A stretch of DNA of 64,000 nt from Streptomyces echinoruber (GTDB taxonomy: Bacteria > Actinomycetota > Actinomycetes > Streptomycetales > Streptomycetaceae). Shown here one piece after another: positions 46,259 to 55,466 of the stretch. The stretch lies in NCBI RefSeq assembly GCF_014651135.1, contig NZ_BMWH01000010.1, positions 62,001 through 126,000 on the forward strand. Direction: 5' to 3'. A model generated the notes under the pieces. That model saw nothing but the letters and a program-made list of their open reading frames with translations. It searched no databases and was not told the origin of the DNA. A program made the translations under genes and the position numbers. The first letter of the stretch is position 1. Every line of letters begins with the position of its first letter.

Positions 46259-46277
46259 AGAGGTGAGCCTAACCTGA
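46259..46277 (-). promoter_or_regulatory. Iron box (DmdR/DtxR operator) overlapping a -10
   Basis: The 19-mer on the minus strand has the core AGGTTAGGCTCACCT. It matches the actinobacterial iron box TTAGGTTAGGCTCACCTAA at 16 of 19 positions. TAGGCT inside it is a -10 hexamer ending seven bases before GTG 46258. A CCGGAAGTCA direct repeat lies just upstream. Confidence 0.85.
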
Positions 46278-46350
46278 CTTCCGGTGCGATGACTTCCGGC
46301 CGCACGACGGGACTGTTCCTGCGGGGCGGTGGGGACTGTGCGCAGGACCG

Positions 46351-46440
46351 CTCCTGTGGGGGCGGTGAGGACCTGTGCGCGGGACTGCGCGGGACTGCGC
46401 GGGACTGCTCCTGCGGGGGCGGTCGGGACCTGTGCGCGGG
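46351..46440. repeat. 33-bp direct repeat with 10-bp tandem core
   Basis: Two near-identical 33-mers beginning CTCCTG(T/C)GGGGGCGGT lie at 46351-46383 and 46408-46440. Between them CGGGACTGCG is repeated. A third diverged copy lies at about 46316-46344. The block lies between the iron-regulated gene and the end of the citrate-synthase-like gene. Confidence 0.8.
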
Positions 46441-46474
46441 CTGCCCCGGCCGGGACGGCCGGGCGCGCGGCGGG

Positions 46475-47731
46475 TCACTCCGGCAGGGGGCGCGGTGGCC
46501 GCGGGCCGGTGTAGTGGCCGCTCGGGCGCATGCGCAGCGGGCGTTCCCCGTACTCCTCCAGCGCGTGCGCGATCCAGCCCGCCGTACGCGCCACGGCGAA
46601 GACGGTCTCGCTCGCGTCGGCGGACATCCCCGAGGCCACCGTGAACACCGCGAGGGCCAGATCGACGTTGGCGTGCAGCGGCGCGTGGCGCGCGGTGGTC
46701 TCCACGACGTCGCGGGCCGCGGCGAGCGCGGGCGCGGCGCCGGGCACCTCCTCCAGCAGCGCGAACAGGGCCCGCGCACGGGGATCCTCGCCTTGGTACA
46801 GCCGGTGGCCGAGCCCCGGGATGCGGCGCCCGGCGCGCAGCTCGTCCGCGACCACCGGCGCCGCGCCGCCCCGGTCCAGCACCTCCAGCAGCATCCGGTG
46901 GGCGAGCCCGCCGGCCGCGCCGTGCAGCGGGCCCTCGATCACGCCCAGGCCGGCGGAGACGGCCGCGTAGGCGTGCGCGCGGGCCGAGGCCGCGACCCGC
47001 ACGGCGAGCGTGGAGGCGGCCAGGTCGTGGTCGGCCAGCAGCCCGAGCGCCGTGTCCAGGACGCGCAGCGACGCCTCGTCGGGGCCGCGGCCGGTCAGGC
47101 GTGCCCACAGCCGGCGGGCCACCGGGCCCTCGTCGCAGTCGGCGTGCCGCAGCGGCGGCAGCGCCGCGACCAGGGTGGGGATGAGGGTGCGCGCGGTGCC
47201 CAGGACGGCGTCCTCGGACAGGTCGAAGCGCAGCGGGTCCGCCACGGCCGCCGCGACGACCGCGACGCGCAGCCGGTCGGCGGGCCCGGCGTGCGCGGGC
47301 AGGGCGTCGACGGCCTGCCGGGCGGCCGCCACGGACGCCTCCGGCGCGGTGAAGGCGGCGCCGGGGCGCAGCTCCCCCGTCCACAGCCACTCGGCGACCT
47401 CCTCGTAGGAGTGCCGGGCGGCCAGCTCGGTCGCGTCGACCCCGCGGTAGAAGTACCGGTCCCGGTCGATCAACGTGAGCCGGGTGCGGACGGACGGCTC
47501 GCCGCCGGGTCCCGCGCCCGCGGCGCCGTCCCGCCGGGTGCGGCGGGCGAGCGCCTCGACCTCCTTGGCGTCGAAGGTGCTGCCCCGGCCGCCGGGCGCG
47601 CGGCGGCTGGTGAGCCGGCCGCGGCTGACGTAGGCGTACACCGTCTCGGGCTTCACCCCGAGCAGCTCGGCGGCCTCCTTGGTGGTCAGCCGGCGCTCCC
47701 CTGGAACAGGGGCGGGTTCCTGATCACGCAT
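46475..47731 (-). CDS. Citrate-synthase-like protein with N-terminal helix-turn-helix
   Basis: Protein of 418 residues; ATG 47731 was chosen but GTG 47761 is possible. Residues 10-60 form a MerR/excisionase-like DNA-binding domain: L-T-T-K-E-A-A-E-L-L-G-V-K-P-E-T-V-Y-A-Y-V-S-R-G-R-L. Residues 80-418 resemble citrate synthase: I-E-G-P-L-H-G-A-A-G (substrate His), G-L-G-H-R-L-Y and N-V-D-L-A-L-A. The first catalytic His and last Asp regions are close to the family, so citryl-CoA chemistry may or may not persist. The combination suggests a metabolite-responsive transcription factor. Confidence 0.88.
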   Translation of the reverse strand: MRDQEPAPVPGERRLTTKEAAELLGVKPETVYAYVSRGRLTSRRAPGGRGSTFDAKEVEALARRTRRDGAAGAGPGGEPSVRTRLTLIDRDRYFYRGVDATELAARHSYEEVAEWLWTGELRPGAAFTAPEASVAAARQAVDALPAHAGPADRLRVAVVAAAVADPLRFDLSEDAVLGTARTLIPTLVAALPPLRHADCDEGPVARRLWARLTGRGPDEASLRVLDTALGLLADHDLAASTLAVRVAASARAHAYAAVSAGLGVIEGPLHGAAGGLAHRMLLEVLDRGGAAPVVADELRAGRRIPGLGHRLYQGEDPRARALFALLEEVPGAAPALAAARDVVETTARHAPLHANVDLALAVFTVASGMSADASETVFAVARTAGWIAHALEEYGERPLRMRPSGHYTGPRPPRPLPE

Positions 47732-47778
47732 GGGAGTCACCGTATCCGTTCCGCCGGGCACTCATTGACGACTGAGCA

Positions 47779-47791
47779 TTGATTCAATCAA
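47779..47791. promoter_or_regulatory. Palindrome TTGATT-C-AATCAA in the divergent promoter
   Basis: TTGATTCAATCAA has perfect 6-bp arms and is strikingly AT-rich for this DNA. It lies about 50 bases upstream of the citrate-synthase-like gene, which itself encodes a DNA-binding domain, and about 200 bases upstream of the CobW gene. It is a good candidate operator for autoregulation. Confidence 0.55.
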
Positions 47792-47846
47792 CGTTGACAG
47801 GGAGTGAGCCGGGCACGGGCAGTCAAGTCCCTCGCAGAGAGGGAAC

Positions 47847-47896
47847 ATGCCCGTCGGCCGTGCCCGTCGGCATGCCCGTCGGCCGTGCCCGTCGGC
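47847..47896. repeat. 25-bp tandem duplication upstream of the CobW gene
   Basis: ATGCCCGTCGGCCGTGCCC plus GTCGGC occurs twice in tandem, 47847-47871 and 47872-47896. Each copy is itself two 12/13-bp half units (GCCCGTCGGC). Confidence 0.85.
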
Positions 47897-47993
47897 GGGG
47901 TCGGAGCGCCCGTATCCTGGGGCCGCGTCGAGTCCTGGTACACGCACCGGAGCCGCGAGCCGGTGCACACGTCGGTGGGAGAGTGGTCGCACG

Positions 47994-49265
47994 GTGAGCC
48001 GGCCGAGCCCGAACGAAGAGCTGGTCGCGAGTGCGGAGCCCCGCCCGGGCCCGCGGCAGATCCCGGTCGTCGTCCTCGCCGGTTTCCTCGGCTCCGGCAA
48101 GACCACCCTCCTCAACCACCTCCTGCACCACAGCGGCGGCAGCCGCATCGGCGCGATCGTCAACGACTTCGGTGCCATCGAGATCGACGCCATGGCCGTG
48201 GCCGGCGCCCTGGGCGACTCCACCGTCTCCCTCGGCAACGGCTGCCTGTGCTGCGCGGTCGACGTGAGCGAGCTGGACCTCTACCTGGAGCGGCTCACCC
48301 GGCCGGCCGTCGGCATCGATGTCGTCGTCATCGAGGCCAGCGGCCTGGCCGAGCCGCGGGAACTGGTCCGGATGGTGCTGACCAGTGAGAACCCCGACGT
48401 GGTCTACGGCGGGCTCGTCGAGGTCGTCGACGCCGCCGAGTTCGACGCCACCCGCGCCCGGCACCCGGAGATCGACCGGCACCTCGCCCTCGCCGACCTG
48501 GTCGTCGTCAACAAGCTCGACCGGGCGGCGGACGGCGAGCGGATCCTGGCCCAGGTGCGCTCCCTCGCCGACCGGGCCGCCGTCGTGCCCGCCTCCTACG
48601 GCCGCGTCGACCCGGAGTTCCTGTTCGACTGCCGGCCCAGCGAGGAGCGCGTCGGCCAGCTGTCCTTCGACGACCTGTACGGCCCCGACGACCACGAGCC
48701 CGGCCAAGAGCACGACGGGCATCTGCACGCCGCCTACGACAGCCTGTCGTTCGTGTCCGGCACGCCGATGGACCCGCGCCGGCTGATGGCGTTCCTCGAC
48801 AGCAGGCCCGAGGGGCTGTACCGGATCAAGGGCTACGTCGATTTCGGCGCCCACGACCCCCGCAACCGCTACGCCGTCCACGCCGTCGGCCGGTTCCTGC
48901 GCTTCTACCCCGAGCCCTGGCCGCCCGGCGACGCCCGGGCGACGCAGCTCGTGCTCATCGGCGCCGGCATCGACACCGTGGCCCTCGGCAAGGAACTGGA
49001 GGCATGCCGGGCGGACGCCGGGCAGGCGGCCGACGAGCACGCCATGTGGGGAGTCCTGCGGTACGTCCAGGACGTCCGGGACGCGGACACCCACGCGGAA
49101 GCCCATGCGGAAACCCACGCGGACGTGCCGTACGCCGACCCCCCTCCCGGTCCGGGCGCCGGCGTGTTCGTCTCCGAGCCCGTCATCGATCCCGAGGACC
49201 CCGAGGACCTCGAGTACGCCGACACCGACGCGGGCGCGGGCGGGGACGCGGACCAGGACGTCTAG
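47994..49265 (+). CDS. CobW/COG0523 GTPase, putative metal chaperone
   Basis: Protein of 423 residues from GTG 47994; an upstream GGGAGAG is rather far. Walker A G-F-L-G-S-G-K-T-T is at residues 30-38. The metal motif G-N-G-C-L-C-C, the guanine-specificity motif N-K-L-D, and a Glu/His/Asp-rich loop (D-D-H-E-P-G-Q-E-H-D-G-H-L-H) follow. The C-terminal CobW_C domain has F-V-S-G-T and R-I-K-G-Y-V-D-F. COG0523 proteins deliver zinc, cobalt or iron to enzymes. No metal-responsive operator was recognised, so the metal is open. A short acidic tail ends the protein. Confidence 0.9.
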   Translation: MSRPSPNEELVASAEPRPGPRQIPVVVLAGFLGSGKTTLLNHLLHHSGGSRIGAIVNDFGAIEIDAMAVAGALGDSTVSLGNGCLCCAVDVSELDLYLERLTRPAVGIDVVVIEASGLAEPRELVRMVLTSENPDVVYGGLVEVVDAAEFDATRARHPEIDRHLALADLVVVNKLDRAADGERILAQVRSLADRAAVVPASYGRVDPEFLFDCRPSEERVGQLSFDDLYGPDDHEPGQEHDGHLHAAYDSLSFVSGTPMDPRRLMAFLDSRPEGLYRIKGYVDFGAHDPRNRYAVHAVGRFLRFYPEPWPPGDARATQLVLIGAGIDTVALGKELEACRADAGQAADEHAMWGVLRYVQDVRDADTHAEAHAETHADVPYADPPPGPGAGVFVSEPVIDPEDPEDLEYADTDAGAGGDADQDV

Positions 49266-49395
49266 CCGCCACCCCGCCCCCGCAGGAGACCACCCCGCCC
49301 CGCAGGAGCCCGGCCCGGACCGTAGGACCACCGGCCGGCCCGGACCGTCGGACCACCGCCGGCCCGGGCGGTCCGGGACCGCCCGGCGCCCGCCG

Positions 49396-51846
49396 TCACG
49401 CCGGGCCCGCCACCGCCGCGATCCTCTTCGGCAGGGACACGCCCGAACCGTCGCGCCGCGAGTCCAGCGGCGGCAGTTCGGCGGCGGAGCCGTTCTTCTG
49501 GGCGGCCCGGGCCGGGGCGGGGCCGGCCCAGGCGAAGGACAGGCAGTCCTCGCCCTTGAGGAACCGCTGGCAGCGCACGCCGCCGGTGGCGCGGCCCTTG
49601 CGCGGGAACTGGTCGAAGGGCGTCATCTTGGCCGTCGTCTGCACGGAGTCGTCCAGCGTGCCGCGCGACCCCGCGACGGTCACGACGACCGCGTCGGTCG
49701 CCGGGTCCACCGCCGTGAACGAGATGACCTTGGCCCCGTCGGCGAGCTTGATGCCCGCCACGCCGCCGGCCGGACGGCCCTGCGGACGCACCTGCGAGGC
49801 CTGGAAGCGCAGCAGCTGGGCGTCGTCGGTGACGAAGACGAGATCCTCCTCGCCGGTGCGCAGCTCGACTGCGCCGACGATCCGGTCGCCCTCCTTGAGG
49901 GTGATGACCTCCAGCTCCTCCTTGTTGGCGGGGTAGTCGGGCACCACGCGCTTGACGACGCCCTGCTCGGTGCCGAGCGCCAGGCCGGGGGAGGACTCGT
50001 CCAGCGTGGTCAGGCACAGCACCTCCTCGCCCTCCCGCAGGGAGACGAACTCGGTGACCGGCGCGCCCCCGGAGAGGTTCGGCGCCGACGCCGACTCCGG
50101 AAGCTGGGGCAGGTCCACGACGTTGATCCGCAGCAGGCGGCCCGCCGACGTGACCACGCCGACCTCGCCGCGCGCGGTCGCCGGCACCGCGGAGACGATC
50201 ACGTCGTGCTTGACGCGCTTGCCCTCCTGCGGGAGCGGCTCCGCGTTGGCCGTACGGGCCAGCAGACCCGTCGACGACAGCAGCACCCGGCACGGGTCGT
50301 CGGCGACCTGCAGCGGCACGGCCGCGACCGGGACCTCGGAGGCGTCCAGCAGCACCGTGCGCCGCGGGGTGCCGAACTTCTTCGCCACCTGGGCCAGCTC
50401 GCCGGAGACCAGCTTGCGCAGCTCCGCGTCCGACTCCAGGATCCGGGTCAGCTCGGCGATCTCGGCGTTGAGCCGGTCCCGCTCCGCCTCCAGCTCGATG
50501 CGGTCGTACTTGGTCAGGCGGCGCAGCGGCGTGTCGAGGATGTACTGGGTCTGGATCTCCGACAGCGAGAAGCGCTCCATCAGGCGCTCCTTGGCCTGCG
50601 CGGAGTTCTCGCTGGAGCGGATCAGGCGGATCACCTCGTCGATGTCGACCAGGGCCGTGAGCAGGCCCTCGACCAGGTGCAGCCGGTCGCGCTTCTTGCC
50701 GCGGCGGAACTCCGAGCGGCGGCGCACCACGTCGAAGCGGTGGTCGAGGTAGACCTCCAGCAGCTCCTTCAGGCCGAGGGTGACGGGCTGGCCGTCGACC
50801 AGGGCGACGTTGTTGATGCCGAAGGACTCCTCCATCGGCGTCAGCTTGTAGAGCTGCTCCAGGACCGCCTCCGGCACGAAGCCGTTCTTGATCTCGATGA
50901 CCAGGCGCAGGCCGTGCTCGCGGTCGGTGAGGTCCTTGACGTCGGCGATGCCCTGCAGCTTCTTCGAGCCGACCAGGTCCTTGATCTTGGCGATCACCTT
51001 CTCCGGGCCGACCGTGAACGGCAGTTCGGTGACGACCAGGCCCTTGCGGCGCGCCGTGACGTTCTCCACCGAGACCGTGGCGCGGATCTTGAACGTGCCG
51101 CGGCCCGTCTCGTATGCCTCGCGGATGCCGGACAGGCCGACGATGCGGCCGCCGGTGGGCAGGTCGGGGCCCGGGACGTGCTTCATCAGCGCGTCCAGGT
51201 CCGCGTTCGGGTACCGGATGAGGTGGCGGGCGGCGGCGATCACCTCGCCCAGGTTGTGCGGGGGCATGTTGGTGGCCATGCCCACGGCGATGCCCGACGC
51301 GCCGTTGACCAGCAGGTTCGGGAAGGCGGCGGGCAGGGCGACCGGTTCGCGCTCCTGGCCGTCGTAGTTGGGGACGAAGTCGACGGTGTCCTCGTCGATG
51401 GACTCCGTCATCAGGCTCGTCGCCGCGGCCATGCGGCACTCGGTGTACCGCATCGCCGCGGGCGGGTCGTCGTTGCCCAGCGAGCCGAAGTTGCCGTGGC
51501 CGTCGACCAGGGGCACGCGCATGGAGAAGGGCTGCGCCATGCGCACCAGCGCGTCGTAGATCGACGCGTCGCCGTGCGGGTGCAGCTTGCCCATGACCTC
51601 GCCGACGACGCGGGCGCACTTGACGTAGCCGCGGTCGGGGCGCAGGCCCATCTCGTTCATCTGGTAGACGATCCGCCGGTGGACCGGCTTCAGGCCGTCG
51701 CGGGCGTCCGGCAGGGCGCGGGAGTAGATGACCGAGTACGCGTACTCGAGGAAGGAGCCCTGCATCTCGTCGACGACGTCGATGTCGAGGATCTTCTCCT
51801 CGTACGCGTCGTCGGGCGGCGGGGTCTTCGTGCTGCGGCGGGCCAT
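49396..51846 (-). CDS. parC: Topoisomerase IV subunit A (ParC)
   Basis: Protein of 816 residues from ATG 51846, with AAGGAG upstream. The breakage-reunion domain has [14 protein letters not shown] and catalytic tyrosine in A-M-R-Y-T-E-C-R. The quinolone region reads [13 protein letters not shown]. The C-terminal domain is a pinwheel of six blades and carries no clear GyrA-box Q-R-R-G-G-K-G, which favours ParC over GyrA. With ParE (31878-34004) it separates replicated chromosomes. Confidence 0.93.
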   Translation of the reverse strand: MARRSTKTPPPDDAYEEKILDIDVVDEMQGSFLEYAYSVIYSRALPDARDGLKPVHRRIVYQMNEMGLRPDRGYVKCARVVGEVMGKLHPHGDASIYDALVRMAQPFSMRVPLVDGHGNFGSLGNDDPPAAMRYTECRMAAATSLMTESIDEDTVDFVPNYDGQEREPVALPAAFPNLLVNGASGIAVGMATNMPPHNLGEVIAAARHLIRYPNADLDALMKHVPGPDLPTGGRIVGLSGIREAYETGRGTFKIRATVSVENVTARRKGLVVTELPFTVGPEKVIAKIKDLVGSKKLQGIADVKDLTDREHGLRLVIEIKNGFVPEAVLEQLYKLTPMEESFGINNVALVDGQPVTLGLKELLEVYLDHRFDVVRRRSEFRRGKKRDRLHLVEGLLTALVDIDEVIRLIRSSENSAQAKERLMERFSLSEIQTQYILDTPLRRLTKYDRIELEAERDRLNAEIAELTRILESDAELRKLVSGELAQVAKKFGTPRRTVLLDASEVPVAAVPLQVADDPCRVLLSSTGLLARTANAEPLPQEGKRVKHDVIVSAVPATARGEVGVVTSAGRLLRINVVDLPQLPESASAPNLSGGAPVTEFVSLREGEEVLCLTTLDESSPGLALGTEQGVVKRVVPDYPANKEELEVITLKEGDRIVGAVELRTGEEDLVFVTDDAQLLRFQASQVRPQGRPAGGVAGIKLADGAKVISFTAVDPATDAVVVTVAGSRGTLDDSVQTTAKMTPFDQFPRKGRATGGVRCQRFLKGEDCLSFAWAGPAPARAAQKNGSAAELPPLDSRRDGSGVSLPKRIAAVAGPA

Positions 51847-52252
51847 CGCTGCCGGCTCCTTGCTGGGACGAGTGACGGGATCTGACGCGGACCATTGTGG
51901 ACCTCGGGACTGACAGCGGTGCGCGGCACTCGGCCCGTGGCGCGCACCGCGCGGCCCGCACCGCCGCCCCGCCGCCCCCGCGCCCGGCTGCTTCGCCGGG
52001 CCCCGCGGGCGGCCCGCGGGCCTCGCCGGCCGGCTCCCGGATCCCGGGCCCCGCGGGCGGGACCCGGCGCACCCGGCCGCCTCCCCGGCTCCCGCGGCGC
52101 GGCCATCCGCAGCGTACGCGATCCGCTGTCGGCGTACGTCCGCCGGGAACTTCGCCGACCGTCCGCACGCTTGCATACAGTGGCAGGACCGGCAGGAAGA
52201 CAGCGGTGCCGACGGTGGTGTCGGCGACCGCCACGCGATCGAAGGGATGTAC
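51847..52252. other. Divergent region between parC and M16 peptidase genes
   Basis: About 400 bases. A 10-bp stem GCGGTGCGCG (51916-51925 with 51941-51950) lies near parC. TACAGT (52176-52181) is a plausible -10 for the peptidase operon, giving a leader of about 65 bases. No gene is seen. Confidence 0.5.
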
Positions 52253-53641
52253 ATGCCCATGGGTCACACGGCCACAACCCAGGCGGGAACAGGCGGCCTG
52301 ACAGCGACCGAGCACCGCCTGGACAACGGCCTGAGGGTGGTGCTCTCGGAGGACCACCTGACCCCGGTCGCGGCGGTGTGCCTCTGGTACGACGTCGGTT
52401 CGCGCCACGAGGTCAAGGGGCGCACCGGTCTGGCTCACCTTTTCGAGCACCTCATGTTCCAGGGTTCCGCCCAGGTGAAGGGCAACGGCCACTTCGAGCT
52501 GGTGCAGAGCGCGGGCGGCTCCCTGAACGGCACGACGAGCTTCGAGCGCACCAACTACTTCGAGACCATGCCCGCCCACCAGTTGGAGCTCGCGCTGTGG
52601 CTGGAGGCCGACCGCATGGGCTCCCTGCTGGCCGCCCTCGACCAGGAGTCCCTGGACAACCAGCGGGACGTCGTCAAGAACGAGCGCCGCCAGCGCTACG
52701 ACAACGTCCCCTACGGCACGGCCTTCGAGCGGCTGACCGCCCTGGCCTATCCCGAGGGCCACCCGTACCACCACACGCCCATCGGGTCCATGGCCGACCT
52801 GGACGCGGCCACCCTGGAGGACGCGCGGGAGTTCTTCCGCACCTACTACGCGCCCAACAACGCCGTCCTGTCGGTCGTCGGCGACATCGACCCCGAGCAG
52901 ACCCTGGCCTGGATCGAGAAGTACTTCGGCTCCATCCCCTCCCACCAGGGCAAGCCCGCCCCGCGCGACGGCACGCTGCCGGACGTCATCGGCCGCGAGC
53001 TGCGCGAGGTGGTCGAGGAGGAGGTCCCGGCCCGCGCCCTGATGGCCGCCTACCGGCTCCCGCACGACGGCACGCGCGCGTGCGACGCGGCCGACCTGGC
53101 GCTGACCGTCCTGGGCGGCGGCGAGTCCTCCCGCCTGTACAACCGGCTCGTGCGCCACGACCGCACGGCCGTCACCGCCGGGTTCGGCCTGCTGCGGCTG
53201 GCGGGCGCGCCGTCCCTGGGCTGGCTGGACGTGAAGACCTCCGGCGACGCCCAGGTGCCGGCCGTCGAGGCCGCCATCGACGAGGAGCTCGCCCGGTTCG
53301 CCGAGGAGGGGCCCACGCCGGAGGAGATGGAGCGCGCCCAGGCCCAGTTGGAGCGCGAGTGGCTGGACCGGCTCGGCACGGTCGCCGGCCGCGCCGACGA
53401 ACTGTGCCGCTACGCCGTCCTGTTCGGCGATCCGCAGCTGGCCCTGACCGCCGTGCAGCGCGTCCTGGAGGTGACCGCCGAGGAGGTCCAGGAGGTCGCC
53501 AAGGCCCGCCTGCGGCCCGACAACCGCGCGGTGCTCGTCTACGAGCCCGTCGCCGGCGAGGCACCGGCCGCCGAGGCCGCTGCCACCGACGGCACCGATG
53601 GCACCGATGGCGCTGACAACAACGAGGAGACGGACCGGTGA
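52253..53641 (+). CDS. M16 zinc metallopeptidase, catalytic subunit
   Basis: Protein of 462 residues. ATG 52253 was preferred to 52247 because GAAGGG is then six bases away. The inverted zinc motif H62-L-F-E-H66 with distal Glu144 (V-V-K-N-E-R) is complete, so it is active. The second half is the non-catalytic repeat typical of M16B. The next gene overlaps by four bases and encodes a partner without zinc ligands. Such pairs act as heterodimers that degrade peptides inside a closed chamber. There is no signal peptide. Confidence 0.95.
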   Translation: MPMGHTATTQAGTGGLTATEHRLDNGLRVVLSEDHLTPVAAVCLWYDVGSRHEVKGRTGLAHLFEHLMFQGSAQVKGNGHFELVQSAGGSLNGTTSFERTNYFETMPAHQLELALWLEADRMGSLLAALDQESLDNQRDVVKNERRQRYDNVPYGTAFERLTALAYPEGHPYHHTPIGSMADLDAATLEDAREFFRTYYAPNNAVLSVVGDIDPEQTLAWIEKYFGSIPSHQGKPAPRDGTLPDVIGRELREVVEEEVPARALMAAYRLPHDGTRACDAADLALTVLGGGESSRLYNRLVRHDRTAVTAGFGLLRLAGAPSLGWLDVKTSGDAQVPAVEAAIDEELARFAEEGPTPEEMERAQAQLEREWLDRLGTVAGRADELCRYAVLFGDPQLALTAVQRVLEVTAEEVQEVAKARLRPDNRAVLVYEPVAGEAPAAEAAATDGTDGTDGADNNEETDR

Positions 53642-55026
53642 CCGAGCTCGCCCCGATGCAGTTCCACCCCATGCCGCAGGCGGGCGAGGCCCGGCCCTGG
53701 GCCTTCCCCACGCCCGAGCGCGGCGCCCTGGACAACGGCCTGACGGTGCTGCGCTGCCACCGCCCCGGCCAGCAGCTCGTCGCCGTGGAGGTGCTCCTGG
53801 ACGCGCCCCTGGACGCCGAACCGGCCGGTCTGGACGGTGTCGCCACCATCATGGCCAGGGCCTTCTCCGAGGGCACCGACCAGCACACGGCGGAGGAGTT
53901 CGCCGCCGAGCTGGAGCGCTGCGGCGCCACCCTCGACGCGCACGCCGACCACCCCGGCGTCCGCCTCTCCCTGGAGGTGCCCGCCTCCCGGCTGGCCAGG
54001 GCCCTCGGTCTGGTCGCCGACGCCCTGCGCGCGCCCGCCTTCGCCGACAACGAGGTGGAGCGCCTGGTGCGCAACCGCCTGGACGAGATCCCGCACGAGC
54101 TGGCCAACCCCTCCCGCCGCGCCGCCAAGGAGCTGTCCAAGGAGCTGTTCCCGGCGACCTCGCGCATGGCGCGCCCCCGCCAGGGCACCGAGGACACCGT
54201 CGCGCACATCGACGCCGCGGCCGTACGCGCCTTCTACGAGCGGCACGTGCACCCCGCCACCTCCACCGCCGTGGTCGTCGGCGACCTGGCCGGCATCGAC
54301 CTGGACGCCGTGCTCGCCGACACGCTGGGCGGCTGGAGCGGCCCCGCGGCCCGGCCGCACGCCGTGCCGCCGGTGACCGCCGACGACACCGGCCGGGTCG
54401 TGATCGTCGACCGGCCCGGCGCCGTCCAGACGCAGCTGCTGCTCGGGCGCATCGGCCCCGACCGGCACGACCGCGTCTGGCCCGCCCAGGTCGTGGGCAC
54501 CTACTGCCTCGGCGGCACCCTCACCTCCCGCCTGGACCGCGTCCTGCGCGAGGAGAAGGGCTACACCTACGGGGTGCGGGCGTTCGGCCAGGTGCTGCGC
54601 TCCGCCCCCGACGGCAGCGGCGCCGCCCTGCTCGCCATCAGCGGCTCGGTGGACACCCCGAATACCGGGCCGGCCCTGGACGACCTGTTCACGGTGGTGC
54701 GGAAGCTCGCCGCCGAGGGCCTCACCGACGCCGAGCGGGACGCGGCCGTGCAGAACCTGGTGGGCGTGGCGCCGCTGAAGTACGAGACCGCGGCGGCCGT
54801 CGCCGGCACGCTCGCCGACCAGGTCGAGCAGCACCTGCCCGACGACTACCAGGCCACGCTGTACCGGCAGCTCGCCGCCACCGGCACCGTGGAGGCCACG
54901 GCCGCGGTCGTCAGCGCCTTCCCGGTGGACCGTCTCGTGACGGTCCTCGTCGGCGACGCCGCCGAGATCAGGGAGCCGGTCGAGCGGCTCGGGATCGGCC
55001 CGGTCACCGTCGTACCGGCGGAGTAG
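53638..55026 (+). CDS. M16 peptidase-like subunit without zinc site
   Basis: Protein of 462 residues from GTG 53638 (GTGA overlap). The region equivalent to the zinc motif reads A-G-L-D-G-V-A-T-I-M-A-R-A-F-S-E-G, so H-x-x-E-H is missing. The C-terminal half keeps R-E-E-K-G-Y-T-Y-G-V, the Arg/Tyr pair that holds substrate in M16B partners. It is therefore the regulatory/substrate-binding half of a heterodimer with the preceding gene product, as in mitochondrial processing peptidase-like pairs. Confidence 0.93.
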   Translation: MTELAPMQFHPMPQAGEARPWAFPTPERGALDNGLTVLRCHRPGQQLVAVEVLLDAPLDAEPAGLDGVATIMARAFSEGTDQHTAEEFAAELERCGATLDAHADHPGVRLSLEVPASRLARALGLVADALRAPAFADNEVERLVRNRLDEIPHELANPSRRAAKELSKELFPATSRMARPRQGTEDTVAHIDAAAVRAFYERHVHPATSTAVVVGDLAGIDLDAVLADTLGGWSGPAARPHAVPPVTADDTGRVVIVDRPGAVQTQLLLGRIGPDRHDRVWPAQVVGTYCLGGTLTSRLDRVLREEKGYTYGVRAFGQVLRSAPDGSGAALLAISGSVDTPNTGPALDDLFTVVRKLAAEGLTDAERDAAVQNLVGVAPLKYETAAAVAGTLADQVEQHLPDDYQATLYRQLAATGTVEATAAVVSAFPVDRLVTVLVGDAAEIREPVERLGIGPVTVVPAE

Positions 55027-55075
55027 GAGTAGCGGGGTACTGGCGGAGCAGCGGGCGGCACCCGCACGCGTGCGC

Positions 55076-55113
55076 GAGGGGCCCTGGTGACGGATGCGTC
55101 ACCAGGGCCCCTC
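55076..55113 (+). terminator. Terminator of the M16 operon
   Basis: A perfect 17-bp stem (GAGGGGCCCTGGTGACG at 55076-55092 with 55097-55113) has a four-base loop and lies 50 bases after the stop codon. There is no T tract. It separates the operon from the riboswitch transcript downstream. Confidence 0.85.
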
Positions 55114-55180
55114 GGTGCCCGAATTGCGGCGGAGACCGCCTGTCTGCCCTGTGGCGTCCGCTACAAAAACCGGGCTGCGT

Positions 55181-55210
55181 TTGAGGATTGACGGCCCGCC
55201 CGCCTAGCGT
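55181..55210 (+). promoter_or_regulatory. Promoter of the riboswitch-M23 transcript
   Basis: TTGAGG (55181-55186) and TAGCGT (55205-55210) are spaced 18 bp apart. Transcription would begin near 55217 and give a leader of about 250 bases containing the riboswitch. Confidence 0.6.
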
Positions 55211-55239
55211 CACCTCCGGCTGTCCGTCAGGCAGTGCGC

Positions 55240-55450
55240 CGCACCCGCGGCACCGGGCAGCCGTCGCCGAATCCCCGTGCGGCGCGAGCCAGGGGAGCCG
55301 GGGACCCGCCTTCCCGCCGCCGTCCGCGCGGCCGGAGGGGCCTTGCAGTCCCTGGGGTGAATCGGACGCCCGCGCGTGCCGCGAGGGTGTCCGTAGGAGA
55401 CCTTCCCGCTCCGAACCCGTCAGCTAACCCGGCAGGCGAGACGGAAGGAA
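55240..55450 (+). promoter_or_regulatory. Cyclic di-AMP riboswitch (ydaO-yuaA type)
   Basis: Conserved pieces appear in the right order: CGCCGAATC (55265), GGGGAGCCGGGGACCC (55292), GGGGTGAATCGG (55354), GTAGGAGACC (55393), and CCGAACCCGTCAGCTAACC followed by a GCAGGCGAGACGG closing segment (55411-55443). This is the ydaO motif that senses c-di-AMP and, in Streptomyces, precedes genes for cell-wall hydrolases such as resuscitation-promoting factors. It ends 24 bases before the M23 start, so translation or termination control is possible. Boundaries are approximate. Confidence 0.93.
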
Positions 55451-55466
55451 AGGACCAGACCACCTC

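Noticed and set aside
49105..51885. Long plus-strand open frame opposite parC
   Set aside because: It is antisense to a clear topoisomerase gene and has no domain-like sequence.
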